Of a DNA stretch of 64,000 nt, positions 25,022 to 39,113 are shown piece after piece. How positions within the stretch are numbered: position 1 is the stretch's first letter; every line of letters begins with the position of its first letter. A model generated the notes under the pieces. It did no database searches and was not told the origin of the DNA. It saw nothing but the letters and a program-made list of their open reading frames with translations. The DNA is from Daphnia carinata. Its lineage: Eukaryota; Arthropoda; Branchiopoda; Diplostraca; Daphniidae. A program made the translations under genes and the position numbers. Location of the stretch: positions 7,161,534-7,225,533 of the forward strand of contig NC_081331.1 in the NCBI RefSeq assembly GCF_022539665.2, read 5' to 3'.

Positions 25022-25542
25022 TTTTGTACAGTCGATATAACTAGTGAAATTTGAATACATTAAGATAAAAAATTAAAAGCCCAAATTTACCTATTACGTA
25101 ACTGTGGGTATCTTTTAGAAAACCATTGAAATCACTCATGTCAAAAATAAACAATTATACTGTTGGTTTTTCTTTATAAACCGTAGTATAGGTAATAATG
25201 TTTAATGTTGGAACTACCTTTGTCGACGGAGGCTTGAATTATGCTTGTAGGAAATCGCAAATCCTTTACTCAACGGAAATGGGTATGCCACATTGAACCA
25301 TAAAGGGCGGTAAAAAATAATTGGCCAAATCTGTACCAATGCTCGTAACAATTTTTATTCGGTTTTACCACGATTAGATTTATGTTTAAAACACTTCATT
25401 TTGCACCTAGATGGAGTTGTTTTGTTGTCAAATTGGCAGACGACATCAAATGAATTGTATGGTTTCAGTTTTGTTAGTCAGCAGTTTTGTGCGATATTTG
25501 TTCACTGTTACGGCGACTTTTGATCAACAGTCATCGTAAGCA

Positions 25543-27707
25543 ATGGATATTAACCCTTTAGCGGTTATATTGGGTAACTCTTCAAGTTTAAGTTAAGAAA
25601 GGTATAACATCGCAATAATGAATCCTTTGTCCCATGAATGTAGTTGAAAATGGTAGCAAAGGAGATCGTCTACTATTTCGCTTTCCGTATGACACGCAAG
25701 TTGCACCTAGCTACTCAAAGCGAACACGCACAAGTGGGTTACCTTGATTCGAGTCGTAGCTAAAAATGTGTTTTTTTTCTACATTTTTAAAAAATCTTTT
25801 GCATCATGCAGAGCAGCTACAAATTCCATACAGTCAGGGTAGTGCCGAAGATATGCCTAAAACACATATAGCATATTCTAGTACAATCAGTGGGAGTGTT
25901 CACAGCTTCCCCAGCAAAGTAAGCACTTTTACTATAAACTTTCTCCTGTATGAAGAATTTTTTAACCATATAGGTATATCTCAGGTGTTATCCAATTTAT
26001 TTGCAGTGAAATCTGAGCTTTGTGGGAAAAAATTTGAAATAAAAATCAATGACATCCGTTTTGTTGGACACCCTCTTCTTGTTTACCAACAAGGTGAAGG
26101 AAAATCTGCTGGTTCTAGCCAAGAATCTGTTTTATCTTTCAATGTAGTTTTTGCTCTAAAGGTATAGGAATCCATTGAAAATTTAGCTGATGTAATATGG
26201 ATTACTATACAGAAGCTCTTTGAAATATAGGCATCTGCAAGTCATGCAGTTGTTGACTGCTATCATGAAGTTAGCAAAAGGATAGCAGCTGCTCTGTGGC
26301 ATGAAGAACGTAGAATGGCATACTTAAGTGAAGAAGCCAAAGTTATGACTTCAACTCAGGATGATGTTTCTTCTGGACTACCTGATGATCCTTTAGATGT
26401 CCCCTATCATTTGATCTTGCAGAGAAGTCAACTCGCTCGTGATTTGCGTCGCGTGTACGAAGACTTACAAATCTCGGGGAAGATACATTTACGAATCAAT
26501 CGCTGGATTCTGATCAGCTGCTGCCTACCGCAAAAAATCTACCATCTGCTGGATCCTGGACTTGTTATTGAACCAGCAGACATCCATTCCTGCATGGAGG
26601 CATTGAGACCTTACCACGCAATTTTGTTGCTTGGCGACAAAGAAAAAATCATTAACAATCTACCCCTGGATTCTTCGCCTGCTTTAAAGCGACTTATAAG
26701 CCTTGCGAATCCGTTAAAAAGTTTACAAACTCTGGCAGCCGATGCCGATTTGACGCTGTCGCACGTCTTCCAGCTAGTGGGCCACATGCTATATTTCGGA
26801 CACGCAACCGTAATATATCCTCTTTGCGACAGCAATGTTTACGTCCTTGCAGGCAGCGCTAACACATCTCCTCAGTCAAAACTGGCTGATGTCTTTTCTG
26901 AAACGTTTAACAGTGCGTGTTTAATTCAAATCATGTCTGAATTCTCCGTTCCGGTGTCCTTGAGTCAGAGAAGGAACCCACTCGCCACTCCAGAACAAGA
27001 ATCTGAAGAGATACAAATTATCATATGGATGCTACAGCACCACTTGCTTATACAACTGCACACCTACGTGCAAATAGTTGTCGACGATATGCATCCGAGA
27101 TTATTTAACAGAGGCTCGTTTCGTAGTGCAAAAACGGTAGTCTTGAAGTCGCATAAGTTTGTTTGTTTCAATTGTTAATGGGACTTTAACCATTGTTCCC
27201 AATCTTAGACACGAGTGACATTTGCTAGTCGCCAGTCAACTCCAGATGAACTGATTGCAGGGTCCAGTCTTACACGAATGCCCAGCGATAGCGATATGGC
27301 TTCTGTGATCAGTGACGAAGCATTATCCAGCCCACCGTCGCACAAAAGCATTAGCAGCAAAGCGACGTGGTCAAATATCCATTTGGCGTCGCTGAGTAAT
27401 GCGGAGAGGGAGGCTGTCCTTCAAGTTGACGCAGCTGCAAATTCCGATGATATGGAACTTTTTGCCAGGTAGTTTTAAACGCAAAAGAAATAAAACAATT
27501 CTATTTTTCAAACTAACTAAGGCTATTTAAAAATATAGATTGTGTAAGTATTTTCGCGGTAAACATCATCTAGAAGAAATCATGTACTTGGAAAATGTTC
27601 GTAGGTCGAACCTTCTACATCTTATTGACAAGTTTCGGACAATCCTCGTTACATTCGAACATGAAGATTCAGCTTGTTCTGTTTTCTATAAGAATTCCAC
27701 AACATAA
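25543..27707 (+). CDS. NPRL3: NPRL3, GATOR1 complex subunit
   Basis: Subunit of GATOR1 (with DEPDC5 and NPRL2), which restrains mTORC1 when amino acids are scarce, acting at the lysosome as part of a RagA/B GAP complex. Seven exons: 25543-25573, 25644-25733, 25812-25918, 25985-26161, 26231-27136, 27209-27468, 27539-27707. The frames join to 579 residues, against about 569 in human. Family landmarks run in order: NPLAVILV then [10 protein letters not shown] at the N-terminus; [43 protein letters not shown]; the [16 protein letters not shown] segment; [33 protein letters not shown]; and the C-terminal [13 protein letters not shown] Ser-rich spacer (residues about 440-500) is poorly conserved. 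Short introns of 66-78 bp are typical here. Confidence 0.95.
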
Positions 27708-28060
27708 TGTTTCATTCATTAGGCGAATGAAATTGATGAATTTTAGTTGATGTAAAATTTTGTTCTATATTTTTGAAAAGAAACTTTACAAACAAACTTC
27801 TATTTTACTTTAACATGAAGACCGGAATTTTATTAGCACTAAAATCGCCCCATTAAATATATACAGAGATGCTAGAATCTAACTGGTAAATGCTCTGTTC
27901 TGCTACGTTAAACGCCTTTAACAAAGCATGGTAAATATAATGGCAATGAAGAGGTGCGGTACTGGTGTGGGTTGAAAAAAAATTATAATAAAATGATTTA
28001 ACAAAAGAACTGGACATGTAGTGAGAGACAGATTGATTTTAGGAGCACAAGGATGGACTA
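27708..28060. other. Short convergent intergenic region NPRL3 / kinesin-13
   Basis: 353 bp between the two stop codons of convergent genes. The sequence is AT-rich. A reverse-strand AATAAA lies near 27,832-27,837 and could serve the kinesin. Nothing else is seen. Confidence 0.5.
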
Positions 28061-31413
<3,353 letters not shown>

Positions 31414-31741
31414 CTTTGTGACAGGTGCGTTTCAAATCACTCTTAGAGGTAAAATCGACGGACTACCTTCTGTGCATCCTTGAATTCAACTGCCCTGTTT
31501 CATCTGCTAAAAGATCATTAGGATGAAATAGTATGCCCTTTGGCTTCAACCAATGCGTAAAATTTGACAACGCCCATCGAAGAAGGTGTCAAAATTTGTC
31601 TGCTTGTTTTTATTGAATTAAACCATAAACTAAACATTGGATATTTGAGCTTATCGCTAATACTTTGTGCTTACCATTCGTGAGGACCAACTTGTAAATT
31701 ATCGTTCATTTCAATTGACGCTAACAAAAGCAAGCTATATA
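31414..31741. promoter_or_regulatory. Divergent promoter region kinesin-13 / COMMD5
   Basis: About 250-330 bp separate the two start codons on opposite strands, so a shared bidirectional promoter is likely. I see no clear TATA box. This is an inference from layout. Confidence 0.4.
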
Positions 31742-32542
31742 ATGAGCCCATCATCCAATTTATTGTTTGTGCTGGTTCCCAAACCTGTTGAGCAACTATC
31801 CAAACAACTACAGTCAAAAATGGTCGACCCTATAGTCCTCAAGACGCTGATTGATTGTAATTTCAGCCTCAGTGCACTTACAGGAAATGAGCTAAACTGA
31901 AATATTTAATGAAATATATGTTTGTAATAGTTTCTATTCGTTACTGGAGAGGTGAAGAGATACACCACAATGAATGGGAGAATGTTGTGAAAGAATCATA
32001 CTTTCCTCAAACACTTTTGGAGGAGCTCTTCTCTGGAGTACTGAATGTAGTTTTTGCAGTTTTACGAATCCCTGAAAAATTATTCAATTCAAAATTAGTT
32101 TGTGATGAACTAATCCAGCTAGGGTAAAGCATAACAGACAGTGTTAACCAATAGCTTCACAAAACCAGTAACAACAGTGATTAATGGCACTGATTTGATG
32201 TTTCCAATTACAGATTCACAATGGAACAAGCTCATCACATCACAAATCTAAAAACTACTTTGAAGCCTGGTATATCATGTTTTATGAAGCTTCTTGGTGT
32301 TAAGTGGAGAATAGATGTCACCATATCAACAAGGTACAAAATTGCCCATATATTTGGTGTACTAAACATAATGAACTGTTTCAATTAGCAATGTGTGCCG
32401 GATACTGGAACCTTGGATTTTGATGGAATTTAATTTAAGCTCAGTAGGCCTAAAAACAATTCATGTTCCTTTAGCACAATTTCATAGTCTACGGTATCAA
32501 GTGGCTTTGTGCTTAACTCAGTTAGATAAGCTTTCAGTGTAG
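31742..32542 (+). CDS. COMMD5: COMM domain-containing protein 5
   Basis: Member of the COMMD family; ten COMMD proteins form the ring in the Commander (CCC-retriever) endosomal recycling complex. Exons 31742-31856, 31931-32123, 32214-32333 and 32389-32542 join in frame to 193 residues. The N-terminal helical part (KPVEQLSKQLQSKMVDPIVLKTLIDF) is followed by the linker, and the COMM domain contains LGVKWRIDVTISTSNVCRIL, EPWILMEFNLSS and a final V.LAQFHSLRYQVALCL. The KWRIDVTIST(S) strand and FHSLRYQVAL helix are closest in memory to COMMD5 (FRWRVDVAISTS, FQELRYSVALVL). An upstream in-frame ATG at 31,667 would add 25 residues; either start is possible. Confidence 0.82.
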
Positions 32543-33287
32543 TATTCAGGATTATGTAGCCTTGTGTGAAAGTGGAAGTCTGGATGTTTGTTAAACGAAA
32601 ATTTACCGAAAACAAAACTGTCTTGTTACCTTGACCAAATCTGCTTTATGCAAGCATAGCAACTCGAAATTACATTTGTGTTAAGATATTTTTTTTTTTT
32701 TTTTTTCCTAACAGCATTGACATTACATGGTAATTTGTTGCATCATTCGTGCATTGTACGATTTTTGTACACATAACGCGAATACCATCCATTGATTTTT
32801 AGGTATAGGACTCATCTCTGATTATCAGAAGACAGTGACGAGACCCACGTAAAATGTGTGTCGGAACTTCATTTTTATTGTTTCAGCTATCGTGCATCTT
32901 CCGTTAGTAAGCCTGGTCTCAGGTAATCGGGGCCAAGCCCTATTTAGATATATTTTACATTTATCGTGAATTTCCTCCCAGAACTGGATAAGCTACCCTT
33001 AAAAGTAGCGACAACCATACCGGAACCTTCAAGAGAGTATGACATCAGTAACCCCATAAACTGGAATGGCACAAATAATTGGTTGCACACTAATGTGATG
33101 AAACAATATTTCAGTAGAAACGGAAATTGTGGGCATGCATCTTCCGGAGGCAGCTATACCATATCTACCTCATCTGTAGCTGATGCGCACTAAATTCACT
33201 GATATAAATGCTGTAAATTCCAGTTTTCTTCCAGATTCCCAGTTTGTACTGTATGTGGACATTGTTATTTGTCTGCTGAAGAGGAAA
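32543..33287. other. Intergenic region COMMD5 / LRR protein
   Basis: 745 bp without a supported exon. A T25-type run lies near 32,690-32,706. A 75-codon open frame at 32,966-33,193 has mixed composition but no recognisable motif, and could be 5' UTR or an unused upstream exon of the LRR gene. Confidence 0.4.
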
Positions 33288-35336
33288 ATGAAAGCCGTCA
33301 GTGTGTTCCTCTTTTTCTTCGTTTTCCCAATAGATCCGTCTTCAGGACAGTCGCAAGTTAAAAGTGACAACCCGAACACTAAAAGTTTTCGCCAAATGAG
33401 CTGTGTGGAAAACTCGCCTACGACAGCTCTCTGCCCCTATTGGCCAAATGGCCAATTGCTACGCAAAGATGTAATGTATTGCTTATTATCCGTCCTAGTA
33501 TTAAAAAAAAAATAATTTTATGTGCAATAAATAAGCTTAATTTCTCTTCCCGAATATTAGGTAATCTCTTTAACTGTCACAATGACAAGCATACAGCGCG
33601 TCGATGCATTGATGATAGCCAATCTTGGATTGAATTTATTTGTGCTACAAATGCCCAAATGTAATATTTCGGAGATTGAATCTAATGCTTTTTACACGCT
33701 TACGAGCCTAAAAGAGATCAACATGAGTGGGAATCGCCTAACACGTATTCCCACCAGACTTTTTGCCAATACCAGAGCGATCGCAAAAATAGACTTCAGC
33801 AATAACAACCTTGAGCTTCTTGATAACAGCTTATTCCAAGAACTTCAAAATCTGAATGTTCTAAACCTAAGCGGAAATCGGCTGGTATACTTCCCAGAAA
33901 ACCTACCGCGGGTTCTTACTTATCTTAACTTGGAAAACAACATGATCAGTCAAATTGACACCCACACAAAACTGACAAATTTACAGCATCTGAACCTGTG
34001 CCAGAACAGAATCAGCAGTTTCAATTTCTTCGCCATGGAGTGTTCTAAACTGTATAGTTTATGCTTGGACGACGGAGTAGTGCGTCTAATACACAAGGGT
34101 AACTATCGCCATCATCATTTTCGCTATGATAGAACTTCATTGCAACAAAAAAAAAAAAAAAGTACAAAAGTACAAAAAACGATATAAGGATAGGGGTATT
34201 TACTTGCCCACCAGCGCCTATTTATTTTATGGAACTCGTACTGTAGTTAAAATTTCTACTGTGTTAAAAAAAAAAAAAAAAAAAAATTTCGCCAGAGTAT
34301 TAGTACAGTTTATTACAGCAAAATGTTTATCCTTATATTGTTGATAAAATTACTTTCGAAATTGGTTTTCTACTATCGTTTTCTTTTACGCTATTTTTCA
34401 GACCTTCGTCAGCTGAACGATCTTCAAGAATTTGCAGTTAAAGGACAAAAATCTAAAAATGAAAAATTAGGCATCGACCACATAGGAAGCATTGGTGGCT
34501 GTAAAGGACTTCGGAAGCTAAAAATTGAACGATGCGATCTTGTTACTTTAGATATTTTGACGCAGTTTGCCGGGCTGGAAACGCTTGAATTAAAAGAAGT
34601 TTACACCGAGGGACAGCTCTCCCCTGCCTTTTTCAATGGTTGTTCGTATTTGGAAACACTTGATTTGACTGGCAGTCCCAAACTTGCTCAAGCGATCCTA
34701 GGAAATCTGGATATCAGGATTAAGTTTCAAAAACTGCACAAACTCACGGTAAAAGATTGTGACCTATTAGACCTGAACTGGATACCTGACAGAACGGACG
34801 TGCCGTCTGCTAATCGTCCTTTGCCGTTTCCATCACTTTCAAATGTAGACATTTCTGGCAATAACAGATTTGATTGCCAAGACGAAAGTGTAAAACAAGC
34901 GCTTTGTCGCTTTGATAATCTTAAAAGGAATGGTTATCCCGAAACAAAGATTGTAAACCGAAATTTTATACTTGAAAATCCAAACACCACGAACTGTCGC
35001 CAACAAATGTCAACGCATTCAATACTTCTTTTGAATTTCAACAATTGCCAAGAAACGGAAAGTTTTTCATCGTCTGCCCTACCGGGCTTATCGACGCCAC
35101 CAACTACCGTCGATGAAACGGTGACAGATGAAATTTTTAAACCTAGAAATGATGACAATGGATCAAACAAAACTGTTTATATAGTTTTAGTTGTTATATT
35201 CGTAATCCTCTTAATTGTCCTTGGTACTATCCTTTGTGTTTATTTTCGAAAACGCAGATCCCAAACTGTTGCAGTTCCTGAATGTATGACCAAGCAGAGT
35301 TTTGATAACCCACAAACTATCCAGTCTGAGGTGTAG
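33288..35336 (+). CDS. Type I membrane leucine-rich repeat protein, function unknown
   Basis: Predicted cell-surface LRR protein of 551 residues from exons 33288-33470, 33561-34098 and 34402-35336 (phases 0 and 1, all consistent). Residues 1-14 (MKAVSVFLFFFVF) form a signal peptide. An N-terminal cap with cysteines follows (MSCVENSPTTALCPYWPNG). At least six canonical LRRs are visible in exon 2 (for example LKEINMSGNRLTRIPTRLF, LNVLNLSGNRLVYFP, LQHLNLCQNRISSF). More irregular repeats follow in exon 3, with a C-terminal cap containing FDCQDESVKQALCRF. A Ser/Thr stalk leads to one transmembrane helix (TVYIVLVVIFVILLIVLGTILCVYF, about residues 495-518), a KRRS stop-transfer signal and a short cytoplasmic tail ending QSEV. 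There is no TIR, Ig or kinase domain, so it is not a Toll receptor. The closest known layout is the Tartan/Capricious or LRRTM class, but I cannot assign it. Confidence 0.8.
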
Positions 35337-35409
35337 TTCTTTCGGAAAACACTTATATTTACTATTCCAAAAATGTAATTTAAAATTGATAGGTTGGGAA
35401 AGGTATTAT

Positions 35410-35415
35410 AATAAA
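35410..35415 (+). promoter_or_regulatory. Polyadenylation signal AATAAA of LRR gene
   Basis: A canonical AATAAA 74 bp after the stop codon of the LRR protein gene. Confidence 0.55.
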
Positions 35416-35961
35416 CAGAATTTTTATGAAATTTGGTTTTACAGATAATATGTATCCTTTGTTCTTTTTTAACAAGCTATTTCAAAAGAAAAACTATGGA
35501 ACTAACATTTCCCTGTAACTAAATTAATAAAGAAGGGCAATACAAAACATTTCCCGCGGCACTCGCCGTTGTCAACAAGGTCCCCTATGGCGGTCCGGAT
35601 GGTCCCTCTGCAAACCCATAATGCAACATTATCTTTTATTCGTGTAAGAAACGGATAGTCGGATAGTCGTGTCTCTTGCATTCGTTTCTCCTTTCCTACG
35701 CTTACCACCCTTTCCCCCTTCGGTTGAGGTTTGCAATACTAAGACGCGAATTTGTATGGCAAGTTTTTAGTGCCATTTATTTCGGAAACTGGTGTGCGTT
35801 ATTCTACATTGTTAGCTATAACTAAATGATATGACAAAAATAATGCTATTTTTGTAGTAATTTTTTGTATATTTTGTTGCATCATTCATACATGAATTAT
35901 GTACATTTAATGTTATTATATTTCTGAAATGGTTTACGCCGGCACGTTTGTTTTGGAAAGC

Positions 35962-36737
35962 TTTTATAAAGGCATTGCTGCCACTATTTCTTTCAGAGTT
36001 GTAATCTTCTCCGATGTTTCCTCGTCCTCGGTAAATTCCCGAATGATTTTAATCATTTCTGATTGTCTGCTTCCGATGACTTTTCTTTGTAAGTTATATT
36101 CTAGAGTTTGCGAACCATTTCTGGTTTCTCCTCAAAATCGGCATCCGGCGTCTTCTCGTTGCCAACTACATCATTGAGTGAAGGTACCATTTCAAATTTC
36201 TGGTTCAAGTCCTCTTTCGTTGTCTGTACTGCATCCAGTATATCTGATGGTATGGGAATCTTCTCCAGTAGAGCATCAAAATTCACGTCCGCGGCTTTTT
36301 CTCTGTCACCTAGATCCGAAAGTAGACGAACCATTTCGGATATCTGGCTCAGGTGCTCTTTCGTCGTAACTTTGTCAGCAACGTTCGAAAATATGTCAAC
36401 CTTTTGTAACCGAGTTTCGAAACCCACATCCGCTGATTTTTCGCTGTCATCTACGTCGGGCAGTACTTAAACCATTTCAGGTTTCTGTTCAAATTTCCTC
36501 CCCGGGTCCTTTTCTCCATCCTGAACATCCGAGAATCTAGAAATCATTTCTGATTTGTCGTCTAAGTCCCTTTCTGGTGCATTATTTTCCTGGGCTGTAT
36601 TCGAAAGCAAGTTGGGTAGTTTCGATTTCTGGTGAATTTCTTTTCCGGTGCCTTTTCATCTCTCGTTACATTCAAAATTGTGTGAACCATTGCTGGTTTC
36701 TCGTCAAAATCGGCATCCGGCGTCTTCTGGTGGCCAA
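35962..36737 (-). pseudogene. Decayed 3' repeat region of the membrane repeat protein gene
   Basis: Downstream of the stop at 36,738 the - strand keeps encoding the same repeat family, but in pieces. Just past the stop, one frame reads LNDVVGHQKTPDADFDEKPA. A second frame then gives LLSNTAQENNAPERDLDDKSEM and continues to EQKPEMV, a TAA, and onward to SLNDVVGNEKTPDADFEEKPEM at about 36,110-36,185. A last piece (MIKIIREFTEDEETSEKITTL) ends near 35,962. The pieces need at least two frame changes and two in-frame stops to be joined. Nucleotide copies are near identical: about 70 bp at 36,110-36,182 resembles 36,684-36,752, and about 70 bp at 36,536-36,606 resembles 36,772-36,843. I read this as a coding tail that has lost its frame. 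Confidence 0.6.
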
Positions 36738-38138
36738 CTACATCATTGAGTCATCCAGAATATCTGAGAAGGTAGAAATTATTTCTGATTTTTCGTCTAA
36801 GTCCCATGCTGTTGCATTATTTTCCTGGACTATATTCGAAAGTACTTTGGTGGTTTTCAATTTTTCTTCAACCTCCGCCTTTGGTGTACTTTGGTCTATC
36901 TTTCCACTACGATTCTTTACGGAAATCAACTTAGAGGCAATTTTTATTATCGACGCTCGCATGGGTGAGTACTGTGATGGTGGTACGGACGCGTTTAACT
37001 TGATCAGCTCTGATGCCACCTTCTCTGCTTTTTCTTCTAGAATCATGTTCAACAGCACGTTTATAATTCCAGCTCTTTCGTTAAAGTCAACCTCTGTTGT
37101 TTTTTCAACCTGGATTACATTCGAGAATACGTCTACAATTTCCGATTTGTCATGGAGTTGTGACTCTTCGGTATACTCTGTAGTCGATTCAAGTGTTTCT
37201 ATTGGAGAAACTATTAGTGAGAGTATTCGCTCTACTTTGGCTCTGGTTTCATCGCTTCCATATTGATAAACAATGTTAGACAGTGCTGTAGCTGTTCTTA
37301 ACTGTGTTTCTAGGGTTTTCTCCTCCTTTACAATTGCTGAAAGGATGGTTACCAACTGTGACTTGGTTTCGGTTTCTATTTCTTGAGAAGCAATCGTCAA
37401 CAGAGTGTTTAATATCTTCCATTTCAGTACCTCGTCAGCATCTTGAGCAATGACTTCTGACATTAATTTCGCCATTTCCAATTTAAGGTCGGGGTTTGTT
37501 TCGTGTTTCGTCACAATCTGGAATAGGATGTTGGTCATTTTCTCTTTAATATCGGGGTCTATTCCATGGTTCAAAACGACTGATGACAATGTTCCTACCA
37601 TTCTCCATCTATCCGTTGGATTAGTCTCCCTGGCAATAATAGATTTCATGAGTTTCATCATTTTTTCTTCCAATTCTAAGCTCTTTTTGGTCTTCTCGTT
37701 GACTTTTATTTCAGGGTTACCATCGCGAAAAACGATTGATGATAGCAGAATAACCATTTCTTCATCTAAACCGGGTAAAGCCACGTCAGAAAAAAGGATG
37801 GGCTCAAAATCGTCATCGCTGTCATTTCTTAAGAAGTCATTAAGAGGAAACATTCTTCCTTCTATTTCCCGAGCGCTGAATTCTGGTTTTTTAGCACTTG
37901 AATCATAGCTATTGAAACCACTGCTGGGATAAGGTGGGTTGTAAGCTGTAACACCATCTGGAAGTGACTGGTCGATATTAGAATATCCATTTATTTTGGA
38001 ACTCTGAAGATCCATCTTCGTTGGATATTCTGTTTTGGGAATCACCATCATGATTACGCCCACTATACATCCCACGGCTAGAAGTGAAGTGGCCAGTGCG
38101 ACGCACTTAATAAAAGTGGTTTTTTTTACGGAAACCAT
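36738..38138 (-). CDS. Intronless membrane-anchored repeat protein, novel family
   Basis: A single-exon 466-residue protein with no recognised domain. The N-terminus is short and basic (MVSVKKTTFIK), then one hydrophobic helix at about residues 12-33 (CVALATSLLAVGCIVGVIMMV), giving a probable type II anchor or uncleaved signal. A low-complexity Ser/Tyr/Pro spacer follows. From about residue 125 there are degenerate helical repeats of roughly 30-45 residues built on the theme L-S-x-I-V-x-x-E or x-H, then charged K/E/D residues and K-x-x-(M/L/I)-x-x-(I/L)-L: for example LLSSIVFRDGNPEIK, LSSVVLNHGIDPDIKEKM, LFQIVTKHETNPDLKLEM, LLTIASQEIETETKSQL, ILSAIVKEEKTLETQL, ALSNIVYQYGSDETRAK. The period and helix pattern hint at an alpha-solenoid. 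Its 3' side continues into decayed repeats. No intron is seen, unlike all neighbours. Function unknown. Confidence 0.7.
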   Translation of the reverse strand: MVSVKKTTFIKCVALATSLLAVGCIVGVIMMVIPKTEYPTKMDLQSSKINGYSNIDQSLPDGVTAYNPPYPSSGFNSYDSSAKKPEFSAREIEGRMFPLNDFLRNDSDDDFEPILFSDVALPGLDEEMVILLSSIVFRDGNPEIKVNEKTKKSLELEEKMMKLMKSIIARETNPTDRWRMVGTLSSVVLNHGIDPDIKEKMTNILFQIVTKHETNPDLKLEMAKLMSEVIAQDADEVLKWKILNTLLTIASQEIETETKSQLVTILSAIVKEEKTLETQLRTATALSNIVYQYGSDETRAKVERILSLIVSPIETLESTTEYTEESQLHDKSEIVDVFSNVIQVEKTTEVDFNERAGIINVLLNMILEEKAEKVASELIKLNASVPPSQYSPMRASIIKIASKLISVKNRSGKIDQSTPKAEVEEKLKTTKVLSNIVQENNATAWDLDEKSEIISTFSDILDDSMM

Positions 38139-39113
38139 TGTCGTTGAAACGTGTTTAGCAGATTTTCAGATGGCAACGAAATCAAATATCTCTCTTACTT
38201 GAGTTCTACATGCAATCCCTCGAGTGAAAGAAGTGCGAAATTTCCAAGATTTCGTGAAATTTTCGCAAAACTACCGAGTTGGTACAGAATGTTTCGTGGA
38301 AATTCGATTATACGTGTGTAATCGCATATAGTTCAATATAATTTTTTCTCCGAAAGTGTCATATATTAATCGAAATGAAAGATAAACAAAGAAAAAAATT
38401 TTGGTGGAACCACACGGCATTACAGAAGCTTACGTTCGTTAGGGGGAAGCGGAAGCTGGGAAACTATTTTCACATGAAATAATTAGCTTTCTCTTATTCC
38501 ACATTTGAATACCAAATTTTTAAATGTTAAATAAAAACTACGAAGCTGTTTAACAACTATTTTTGGCAAATTTGACGTCGGGGGCTCTATGTTATTCTCA
38601 GATAGCTATTTTGTTTAGATGCCAACCGAACGCCATTAGTACGGTTTTTCGCCGGCGATGGCGCCCCTGTGTTCGCCTTTTGAAATCCTGCCCTAAAGGA
38701 TCATACTGCTTGCAAAAAAGTGTGTTCTAACCCTTGGCATTCCTATAGATCTGAATGTGTTGAATTGAGTGTTTTTTGATCAACGAAGATATTCAACGGT
38801 ACGGTATCATACAATAAATACTAGTAGATGTCCAGTAAGACTGAAAGGATAAAAATAAAATTATTTGTATAAACGACTATGTAATCAATTCTCACCAGTA
38901 GAAAACATTCATGAGCCGTTGGTGATAAGAAAACTAGCACTTACTGTAGTCTACAGACACGTTATATATGGCATAAATAATGGGATAAAATAAAAATGGC
39001 TGGTGAACAGTACAAGTGCAAAATATATTTCTGTGTTAGAGCCTTCCGAAAATGGAATACAATAAAACAAATACTTTGCTTATCAAAAGCTCTCAAGTCA
39101 TCCATTGACAAAA
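38139..39113. other. Intergenic region, upstream of repeat protein and downstream of Nup54
   Basis: 975 bp of AT-rich sequence with no supported exon. It should contain the promoter of the - strand repeat protein gene near its right-hand neighbour bases (38,140-38,700) and the Nup54 3' UTR at the far end. Confidence 0.5.

Noticed and set aside
33288-35336. LRR protein as a Toll-like receptor
   Set aside because: The cytoplasmic tail is only about 35 residues and has no TIR domain.
36577-37266. 229-codon antisense frame over the repeat protein and its tail
   Set aside because: Composition follows from the complementary repeat codons, and there is no hallmark or start context.
37450-37908. 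152-codon antisense frame over the repeat protein
   Set aside because: Mirror of the - strand coding repeats; the - strand frame has the anchor helix and the regular repeat pattern.
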